Origin: Cheiracanthium punctorium
Lineage: Eukaryota; Arthropoda; Arachnida; Araneae; Cheiracanthiidae
Assembly (NCBI GenBank): GCA_038373885.1
Contig: JAWZYV010013552.1
Coordinates: 434,001-498,000, forward strand
Direction of reading: 5' to 3'
DNA length: 64,000 nt
Shown: positions 56,593 through 64,000 of the stretch, in pieces
How the letters are laid out: each line of letters starts with the position of its first letter
Position numbering within the stretch: the stretch's first letter is position 1
Translations under genes and position numbers: made by a program
The notes under the pieces: model-generated
Databases searched by the model: none
The model's input: only the letters and a program-made list of their open reading frames with translations
Told to the model about the DNA's origin: nothing

Positions 56593-56759
56593 ATCGTTTA
56601 TTTATAAAAATGGTTTTGAAAGTGTTGTTTCATAATTTCACCTGCAGGAATATTCCACTGAAACACTATAAATTTCGAGAAAAAAATATTTCTTTAGTGT
56701 AATAATATTTGTTTCGCAGATTTATATTGCTTATAACTGATATTCTAAACTTTCTAATC

Positions 56760-56910
56760 CAGGGTTTCTCAAACTGCTTTCCACGCGAAGGTAGCAAGTG
56801 CTCCACAAAAAGCTCCTCGATGCCTTAGACTTCAGATTTGCACAAGGTGTTCCGTAAAAATTCAGAGTAATTTCAAAGTGCCCATCCGAGAAAAAGTTTG
56901 AGAAGCTCTG
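56760..56910. mobile_element. hAT-type MITE
   Basis: The left end is CAGGGTTTCTCAAACTGC. The right end, reversed, is CAGAGCTTCTCAAACTTTTT. That makes a terminal repeat of about 16 bp around a 151-bp body. No convincing 8-bp duplication remains. The CAGNGNTTCTCAA terminus is common among hAT MITEs. Confidence 0.65.
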
Positions 56911-57875
56911 TCGTCCTAGACTATGACAAAATATTTTCTTGTGCTGGGAATTTGAAAAATTCATAAGGTTGTTACAAAATTTTTCACCATGCAGGAATAA
57001 ACTGGCATTCCGCATTAAAGTAATTTTTACACTGATGCTTGAGTTTTCCAAGAATTATACAGATTTATGTCAGAAAGACCTAAAAATTATATCTGGTCCG
57101 CTTTTCGTGAAAATTACGATTTGTATAACTGGGTTTAGAGCAAAGATGACTGTTTATATATTATACGCCCTCACATCTGCATATAATATATGTATAAACA
57201 AATGCACATTTGCAGCAGCAGACATCCATTCCAATAAGTATAGGCAATTTTATGCATTGTAGAGTGTTCTGTCTTAGGGCATTTAAGATGAAAAATACTT
57301 TAATAGATATATTCGGTTCAATTCTTGTTATTTTTTGCTTATTACTTGCAGTTAAAACCCACTGCAGAGCCAATCGCAATTTTAAAAAATGTGTAACTTT
57401 TCGATAATTCACGAGAGGAATTTTTCTTTAGCGCACCTTATTTCGAACATCTTTTTACAATTTACGTTGCCCAGTTATCTCTAATAGATAAAGAGTTAAA
57501 GCGTGTTACCGCCTTTTGGGGGCACCGTAAATATTGGGAGCATTATTTTTTTTTAGTAAATCTTTTCGATCACAAAACAAAATCCTTTCTAAAAATGTCC
57601 ATCCATCAATAAACGTTTGCGCTCTGCTCTGGCACCAGCCACTGTTATGCGATTTTTTATTTAGCTTTGGTTTTGTGTGCATTGATCAATCAAATCTCAG
57701 ACTGCGAGAGGCCTAAAAAGCATACGTGCGTTGAGTCTAGATTCCTTTAACTTTGAGAGCAGATGATGTTGCCCGAGGGCAGGAAGGAGTGAAGCACGAT
57801 TCATAGGAGCTGAGGTGAAGAAATGTTCTTGTTTTATTAATCTGCGTTCTCTTCTGTCGGTTTTTACGGACTCTA
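56911..57875. other. AT-rich stretch with no recognised gene
   Basis: Short frames (56939-57262) have no recognisable similarity. No repeat termini were paired. Confidence 0.45.
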
Positions 57876-57879
57876 CCTA

Positions 57880-58430
57880 TAATATGCATATCTAGCTGAA
57901 CTCAAACGAATGCACGATATAGACGTTAGCGCACTTTTAAGAATTTACGCAGTAATGTATTAGATCTTTAATCGATAAGAAATCAACACACAAAATCTAT
58001 ACAGATTGACGGTGTGACGGGGACCTGTAATATAAATACTCAGTTTGAACTTATTTGAATGCACCATTTAGACGCTAGTACACTTTAAATGTTTTTCGTC
58101 CACAGGCTGTAATGTATGAGAACTATTTTTTGCAACCTGGTGAACAAACTATCTGCTTTGCACACACCAAAGTCCATATAGGTCATGTGACCGCGACCTA
58201 TAATATACATACCTAATTTGCGCTCAATCGAATGCACCGTTTAGACGCTAACACATTTTCAAGAATTTTCGTCCATAGGCCATTATTTAAAATAATTCTT
58301 TTTTGTAGCCCTGTAAAACGATTAGAAGGCCTATAAATACCAAAATCAATACCGGTCGCGAGAGGGTGGTCTATAACACATACATCAAATTCAAGATTAA
58401 TAGAATGCACCATTTAGGAACGCGCACACA
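57880..58430 (-). repeat. CGTAATGTATT-core repeat, about three inverted units
   Basis: On the minus strand units of about 180 bp carry GCTCAATCGAATGCACC-type text reversed, TTAGACGCTA(G/A)C, GTAATGTATTAGATC or TGTATGAGAACTATT, and ACCAAAATCAATACCGG. They mirror the units at 29440-29860. Confidence 0.6.
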
Positions 58431-58459
58431 CTTATGTACATGCATCACCATAAAAAATA

Positions 58460-58720
58460 GCCTAAATCAGGGGTGGCTAACCAATGCCATGCATGCCATT
58501 GATGGCATGCGACGCAATATTTTGGGCACGCCACTGATCAAAATAGTTTGCATTTTTAATTAAAAAAAATAAAGTTCACTATGAAATATCACGATCAAAC
58601 TGTCACTAAGTAAAAATTATCTGGCGGCACGTCTATGCCGCCATATGTTTATAAGATTAAACATTTCTTTAGAAAAAATGGCACGTTGATCCACAAAGGT
58701 TCGCCACCCCTGGCCTAAAT
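58460..58720. mobile_element. hAT MITE with exact 8-bp duplication
   Basis: The body 58468-58712 (245 bp) begins CAGGGGTGGCTAACC and ends GGTTCGCCACCCCTG. The exact direct repeat GCCTAAAT lies at 58460-58467 and 58713-58720. The interior repeats GCCATGCATGCCATTGATGG-type text. It interrupts the CGTAATGTATT-core region's flank. Confidence 0.9.
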
Positions 58721-59409
58721 GAATTCATAAGACCTCAAAATGTGTCAATACATAAAAATCTAGAAGTCGAATTTTTTCATGATCACACTACTTTTCTTAC
58801 GTAGTACATGTTGAGAAAGTAAAAAAGTCGTTTTACTACTAAGGTATTTATTTGTAACAATATATTGAAACAGCAGCTTTCTTACGTCGAGGAGCAAACG
58901 TCAATTTGAATTTAATATTTGGACCTTACAGTATATACATTAATTCATCAGCTTGACGAAAAACCACCAAACAAAGCAAAAGCTAACTTTTGAACGTGCT
59001 GCACAACGATCAGTTCGTGCTTGCACATAAAAATTCCCTTTGACTTAAAGAAGTATACGCTTCCATTAAATGCGTGCATTAGAATTAATGTCAAGAGCTT
59101 CTAACACGGAAAAGCTCGGGAAGACGTGACATTTTATAAAAATTCTGGGTAGTTACGAGCCCTGTCACAGTGTAAATGTTAATAAAGGGGTAATTGGAAT
59201 CAAAATGGAATAATGAGTGCTCTTTTCTTTATGTGTCATGTACTTACTTTCGTCCATTTTTTAAATTGTTCATGCGTTCCAGAAATACTGCAGTTTTCAA
59301 TGAACAGCACTTAAACAATAATCTACCACATCCCTTGCACTTCCAAGCTTTGTTTTTTGTTTGTTTGTTTGTTTTCCTCAGAGTAATCTTATGTAAACCC
59401 TCCTCAATA
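58721..59409. other. stretch with no recognised gene
   Basis: A frame at 59194-59559 runs across the start of the next hAT element and is not recognisable. (GTTT)n lies at 59350-59375. Confidence 0.45.
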
Positions 59410-59680
59410 GTTAAGAGCAGGAGTGGCCAAACTTGGCGCATTGCATTCTTGTGCCTACTTATGCTATTGTTACAAATGATTATAAAGGAACAAATCCGAA
59501 CAATGAATCCGAAAACATCTTGCCACTCGCATAAACATCAAAAATACAAATACATTTAAAATACAGATTATTAATTAAAATCTGGCAATATTCAAACACC
59601 AGGTCATCTATAAAATGACAAGTAAAATTTCTATTTAAAAAAGAAAAAATTAAAAGTCTAGAGGAGGAACCTTCGATTGT

Positions 59681-59986
59681 TCAGGACATGAGATCCCTGG
59701 CGAGCCAAAAGAGCAGGCAGACATAGCCTTTAAGTTGTAATGTCGGGTCAAGGACCGGGCAGACAGGCAAGTGTTCTCTATTCATAGTGTCTGTTTTACA
59801 TATACTATTGGTCAATATGCCTATTCTCTTTAGAAGTTCGGAAAGGCAGTCATGTCCAGTTCTCAATCTAAAATTGGCCACAGACTCTTTTCGTGGTCTG
59901 TGACAGAATTCTTTGAAGTCATTTTTAATGTTCCGACATCGTTTATCTCTGAATTTATTAGACAGATCCGTGTTATAGTTCATCAT
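59681..59986 (-). pseudogene. non-LTR retrotransposon polyprotein C-terminal fragment
   Basis: The minus-strand frame has ANFRLRTGHDCLSELLKRIG followed by a C-x(n)-EHLPVCPVLD pattern (residues about 37-80 of the frame). It is the conserved region that follows RNase H in Jockey/CR1-type arthropod non-LTR elements, ending with an ARDLMS-like tail. The preceding linker residues (SNKFRDKRCRNI) also fit. Only one of the usual zinc-knuckle cysteines before EHL is in place, and the rest of the reverse transcriptase is missing. It is a broken relic, not a working gene. Confidence 0.65.
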
Positions 59987-60022
59987 AATTTTCTCTCGTA
60001 TGCTTATTTTAAGGGAATCGAA

Positions 60023-60094
60023 TGGAGAAGTATTGTGCGCATAAATGGTAAAGAACGAGAAGACCTATTGGCCAAACAAGGTACAGAATCAGAT
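60023..60094 (+). pseudogene. possible RNase H end of a non-LTR retrotransposon
   Basis: The plus frame reads WRSIVRINGKEREDLLAKQG then TESD. It resembles the terminal RNase H motif W-x-P-S-H-x-G-I-x-G-N-E-x-A-D-x-L-A-K-x-G-T of non-LTR polyproteins. It lies immediately next to the minus-strand C-terminal fragment but points the other way, as expected after a local inversion. The catalytic histidine region is degenerate. Confidence 0.45.
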
Positions 60095-60796
60095 ATATTG
60101 TGTCTACTTATTGTTTAAGAAAAACTGAAGACATGAATAATTTCAGGACCAGAAACATTTTCTTTAACCCTGCGATTTATCATGCCATGCCAAAAGGAAG
60201 CATTTCTAAACTCCAAAATGCATTGTAATCCAAAATCGAGCCCTGTCTGATCTACCAAATATCCGAAAACTAATTCTAGAATCCTCTTCCTCAGAAAAAC
60301 AATTTCAAGATTATGTTCACACGTTATTACTTTTCCCCCCGTAAATAGGGAAGTCTACCTGTATTCATATTTTCCAGCTCTATGCCAGTAAACGAAAGAA
60401 AGTATTAAAAAAAAGGTGGGGGGGTGCTTGAGTTGCAGGGCACATCTGAACTCATCTGTAAGAAAAATTGTCGAATGATATGCCACCCCTGGTTTAGAGA
60501 AGTATAACATTCACTGCAGCTTTGATATCCCTAAAAATAACCTGTTTCTTAAAAATCTACATCTCTTCAAGTGTGGTACTAGAAAATATTGACTTTCAAG
60601 CACAATAAGAACACTAGAGAGCTAGAGCTCTGAAGCTTAAAGCTGTAAATATTGCTATTATAGAGCTGATAACGGGAACATCCGAAGGCACATGGTTATA
60701 CATAATCAGAGGTGCAGAGAGCCTTATCGGGCCCCGGGGATAAAATATTCAGGGTGCCTTTGCCTACCAGAACTTCTTTTGATCTCATATTAGATC

Positions 60797-60870
60797 AGCG
60801 TTTCTCAACCTGTGGGGCGCGACCCCCAAGGGGGGCACGAGAAAAACCAAAGTGCAAGTAGTGACGCATG
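60797..60870 (+). mobile_element. hAT-type terminus, partner not found
   Basis: CAGCGTTTCTCAACCTGTGG with GGCGCGACCCCCAAGGGGGG is a widespread hAT MITE end. No inverted partner was found before 61.1 kb, so the element is truncated or its other end has been lost. Confidence 0.55.
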
Positions 60871-61657
60871 ATTTTTTTTTTTTTAATCATCTTATTTATT
60901 CTCATTTTTACTCAAAAATATATCCATTTTCGCTTAAAATGTTCATTCAAACTTTACTGGTATTATTTTGTAGGAAATTCGACTTAATGTTCATTGTTAA
61001 AGATTAAAAAACTGAATGTATGCTGAAAAATGTGAGGGGGGGGGTGTCACCATAAGTTAGTTTTGTGGTTCCGTGCTCGTAGCGTACGTGCTCATAGCAT
61101 ACACCCCATCAAGGGTGCTCATAGCGTGCATATGGTGCTCGTAGCGTACATCTTCCCAGCCACCTGTTATCACCACAGTAATAATTAAAAAGAAGAAATA
61201 AAACGGCAAATCCGACTAAATAAAGATCTACTTTAGTAGCGGCCATTTTAGTCCACAAAATCGTAGATTTCATTACTACTATTTATTTTCAATAAATAAG
61301 GTGAAGTTTAAAACAAGTCAAGCAAAAAGTCATTGTACATTTTGTTTATATTTAAGGAACTGTTTTACAGCCGATTCCCAATTATAATGAAGTGTTTAAA
61401 ATAAAAAATTGTATCTAGCGGTGTTTATTTCAGAATTTCTTTTACCATCTTCGAATACTGGATAGAGCTTCAAATATTAAAAACAGTGCTGGCTATAAAA
61501 CATTAAAGTAAAACAAAAGGCATCTCAGACCTCCCCCCCCCCCAAAAAAAAAAGAAAGAAGGAAAAGAAAAGAAAAGAAAAAGAAAGGTGTTCTTGCAAT
61601 ATGAATGAGGAGAGGGAAAGGCTTAGGAAAAAACATTGGTTAGCTCAAAATTCATTA

Positions 61658-61682
61658 TATATATATATATATATATATATAT
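61658..61682 (+). repeat. (TA)n microsatellite
   Basis: About 12 TA units precede a T-run, inside the unclassified long-TIR element. Confidence 0.9.
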
Positions 61683-62321
61683 TTTTTCACATAACCCATA
61701 AGACAATTGCGCATTATTAGAATCATGAAAGTCTCAGACGGTACATTACAAAAATTTTAAATACTTGTTAATAACGATGCACTGGCGGACTCTTTCAAGT
61801 ACCAAGGAAAGGGTGATAATATATAATATTAATTATTAATAAAAATAATGAATATATTAAGCATTTTATAATAACTTGTTTAACGAATGCAATTAACGGA
61901 GTAACAACTGAATAATAAATAAAGTAATAATTAACAGTATCATAGGCGCACCCACGGAGGAGGGGGGGGCTATGGGGGCTAAAGCTCCGCAAAGCGACCC
62001 AAAGATTTAGATCTGAACCCCCTAAACTCCCCCCTCTCCCGAAGATTTAGATCTGGAAAGCTTCGAATATTGTTACAAAAGAATTAAAATAATTTTTTTA
62101 ATTGTCTTTAAATGTTTAAAAATTGTCTTAAAATACTTTTAAAGAGGACGTTGATTTTTAAATATTTGCAGTTAGTGTGACACATGTACTACAGTAATTT
62201 TTTACAATAGTGTTTAATACAGTAATTTTTTGGTTACAGTGACAATGGAAACATCAGATAATTAGGCAAGTTGGAGTGTTTAGGCTGATTAATTTTATTT
62301 TTTAGCAACTACGCGAAAAAT

Positions 62322-62391
62322 TCCAGAGCTGGGGATCGAACCCAGGACTACCGCTTAACGTGCGGGTGCTCTACCACTGAGCTGCTCTGGG
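62322..62391 (-). tRNA. tRNA-like unit in left arm, anticodon position GTT
   Basis: Mirror image of the 62532-62601 unit with the same cloverleaf. The A box and B box read outward from the palindrome centre, so if transcribed by RNA polymerase III the two units would diverge from the loop. See the plus-strand copy for structure and doubts. Confidence 0.4.
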
Positions 62392-62531
62392 AGGATTCCC
62401 AGATGAAACTTCTCGCATTAGAACCGTTGACATTAATAATAATTTCTAATATGATGTTATGAGATATATGACAGTAATTAAGATGATAAATGTCAACGGT
62501 TCTAATGCGAGAAGTTTCATCTGGGAATCCT

Positions 62532-62601
62532 CCCAGAGCAGCTCAGTGGTAGAGCACCCGCACGTTAAGCGGTAGTCCTGGGTTCGATCCCCAGCTCTGG
62601 A
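62532..62601 (+). tRNA. tRNA-like unit in right arm, anticodon position GTT
   Basis: A 70-nt cloverleaf can be drawn. The acceptor CCCAGAG/CTCTGGA has six of seven pairs (C-A at the first). The D arm is GCTC-AGTGGTA-GAGC. The anticodon arm CCCGC-ACGTTAA-GCGGT has four of five pairs, and the T arm CTGGG-TTCGATC-CCCAG is perfect. The B box GGTTCGATCC is canonical. Position 33 is C where a U is nearly invariant. The anticodon position reads GTT (Asn), but the body does not resemble eukaryotic tRNA-Asn. No T-run terminator follows closely. It is best treated as a tRNA-like module of a mobile palindrome, possibly a pseudo-tRNA. Confidence 0.4.
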
Positions 62602-63690
62602 ATATTTGGCGTAGTTGCTAAAAAATAAAATTAATCAGCCTAAACACTCCAACTTGCCTAATATACTTGAAATGTTGATAGAATCACTTTCAAAAATATG
62701 TATCAGATAATTGTTTATGACTTTATAACATGGTACGTTGATAGTGGGCTTGTGTTCTACGGGCAATTGATACAGAAAATTTTGACGTTATAAGGGAGTT
62801 ATAACTATAATCGAAGTCACTGTAACCGAATTCAAAATATTGTTTTTCAATCAAGTATTTGTAGCTCTAGCCCCCCGTAAACCAAAATCCTGAGTGCACC
62901 ACTGAACAATATTAATAATTAATAAACATTAGTACGACAGAGCATTTTACCAGAGTTGGGTCGTTCCTTCATTACAACTGATTTTAAATCTTAAACCCAT
63001 GTTTATTGTGTTCGCTGTCATTATTGAAAATAAACAAACCAAGACCAGTGTTGCTTCCCAGAATAGGTCTCCCACTCCTGGAAAAAAAAAACTGGCCAGA
63101 GAAGGAGATCTTTGTCCGTTGTGTATTTTTCGTTTCAAAATCCTGGGAGAGGTAAATACCCCCAATACCCCTCCCCCCCATAAAACCGCCAATGCCTGTA
63201 CACTTTTACATTTTCTTTCTTATAGCTTGACTTTCAGCCGGGAACGCAGCAAGACGAAGGCATTTATACAGATAGAAAAATTATTAGTTTAAATAGCAAT
63301 ATATTTTAAAATGATGCTTTTTTATCATTTTAAGAGGTTTCTAGTATAATAGATTATGTACACAGTTTGATTACATACCTTTAAACATGAGAACAACAAC
63401 GTTAAACAATCAGTATGTCCAAAATCCTCATTGCTTTCAATAGGATGACCAGCAACTCAATTTTCTCGCTAAAGAAGGTGGTCCCCCCCCCATATATTAT
63501 TGTTTTCTAAACTACGATTTTATGGACTAAAATGGCCGCTACTAAAGTAGGTCTATATTTAGTCGGATTTGCTGTGGTGAAAACAAAAACAGGTAGCAGG
63601 GCGATGTACGCTACGAGCACCATGTGTACGCTACAAGCACCTTTAATGGGGTGTACGCTATGAGCACGACACCAGTTTGGTTCGGGGGGG

Positions 63691-64000
63691 GGGGTCTTTA
63701 GCTACGTTTCCTGAATGACATTGCACCCCTCAAGCAGTTAATCGTACAAATTGCGACTTAAACAACACGTGTTCTCGAAGCCATGTTTGTCGTTGTTGAT
63801 ATTGTTGTATTTGGAACATTTATTTTCGGACTAAAGAACTTTTGAATAGAAATTCTCAGAAGTATTGGACAAAAAGCATCTCAAATATTTAGGACTGGCT
63901 GATAATAAGAGCCGTGGTGGAATTCTGTCTTAATACTTGCCTTGGTAGGCATTTAAATTTGATAGGTATACTTGATGATCCACGCTGTAAGCTCTGCCAT
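63691..64000. other. stretch with no recognised gene
   Basis: No supported feature to the end of the window. Confidence 0.45.

Larger units (their letters stand above)
59410..60499. mobile_element. hAT-bounded segment enclosing retrotransposon remnants
   Basis: The body is 59418-60491. The left end is CAGGAGTGGCCAAACTTGG. The right end, reversed, is CAGGGGTGGCATATCATTCG. The flanks GTTAAGAG and GTTTAGAG form an 8-bp duplication with one change. The inverted match is short (CAGGRGTGGC). Two fragments of a non-LTR retrotransposon polyprotein lie inside, in opposite orientations. A transposase frame is absent. Confidence 0.6.
62261..62662. repeat. near-perfect palindrome, 174-bp arms, 54-bp loop
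   Basis: The arms 62261-62434 and 62489-62662 are equal in length and differ at only two positions that I can find (in the AATTTTTCGCG / AATATTTGGCG segment). Each arm runs from ATTAGGCAAGTTGGAGTG through a tRNA-like unit to GAACCGTTGACATT. The loop is AT-rich. The near identity implies recent formation, gene conversion between arms, or recent mobility. Confidence 0.95.
61933..62912. mobile_element. hAT-type element nested in the long-TIR element
   Basis: The body is 61941-62904. The left end is CATAGGCGCACCCACGGAGG. The right end, reversed, is CAGTGGTGCACTCAGGATTT. The flanks AACAGTAT and AACAATAT form an 8-bp duplication with one change. A G-rich subterminal tract at the left is matched by CCCCCC at 62871-62876. 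No transposase is present. A palindrome with tRNA-like arms sits in its centre. Confidence 0.65.
61045..63690. mobile_element. element with about 200-bp terminal inverted repeats, unclassified
   Basis: The left arm (about 61065-61272) and right arm (about 63508-63690) are inverted copies. They share GTGCTC(A/G)TAGCGTACAC-type tandem motifs, AAATCCGACTAAATA, ACTTTAGTAGCGGCCATTTT and AGTCCA(C/T)AAAATCGTAG. The interior (2.2 kb) is occupied mostly by a hAT element. Remaining frames (62999-63292) are not recognisable. Long TIRs with internal minirepeats do not identify a superfamily by themselves. Confidence 0.65.

Noticed and set aside
56415..56702. Cysteine-rich plus-strand frames
   Set aside because: They are translations of a GT/GC microsatellite, not a toxin-like or metallothionein-like gene.

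Overview
This window looks like intergenic or intronic, repeat-dominated nuclear DNA of an arthropod. A chelicerate, most likely a spider, is my best guess. The DNA is AT-rich, has long homopolymer and dinucleotide tracts, contains tRNA-derived SINEs with RNA polymerase III A and B boxes, and is packed with DNA transposons, mostly short non-autonomous ones. I found no convincing host protein-coding gene, no rRNA, no CRISPR array and no operon. The taxonomic guess rests on the transposase family and the repeat style, not on any search.

The only intact gene is a Tc1/mariner DD34E transposase at 36027-37055. It lies in a complete element (35777-37282) with perfect 27-bp terminal inverted repeats and TA target duplications. 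A TATA-like box, a good start context and a polyadenylation signal are also visible. The element sits in the left arm of a large inverted duplication (about 34.43-38.89 kb versus 48.64-51.34 kb) whose right arm lacks it, so the window carries a paralogous empty site. Related repeat units continue to 52.8 kb and 54.4 kb.

Layout. 0-9 kb: a hAT-like foldback element, a recent 806-bp tandem duplication containing a hAT MITE, a 3 x 146-bp tandem array, a TTAA-flanked MITE and a complex palindrome. 9-17 kb: a dispersed repeat starting near GTTGCCAG, a second TTAA MITE family and several copies of a third TTAA family with a 90-100 bp internal hairpin. 17-34 kb: tRNA-derived SINEs, the CGTAATGTATT-core repeat family, hAT MITEs with exact 8-bp target duplications, and pogo-like elements. 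34-55 kb: the inverted duplication with the Tc1 element, plus a hAT element, a polymorphic-looking SINE and a TTAA MITE that has split a SINE. 55-64 kb: a long-TIR element, three hAT-type elements (one enclosing rearranged non-LTR retrotransposon remnants), and a three-level nest at 61.05-63.69 kb with a near-perfect 174-bp-arm palindrome at its core that carries two head-to-head tRNA-like units.

The sequences do not form a pathway. They form a layered record of insertions in which the target-site duplications and interruptions give the relative order of events.
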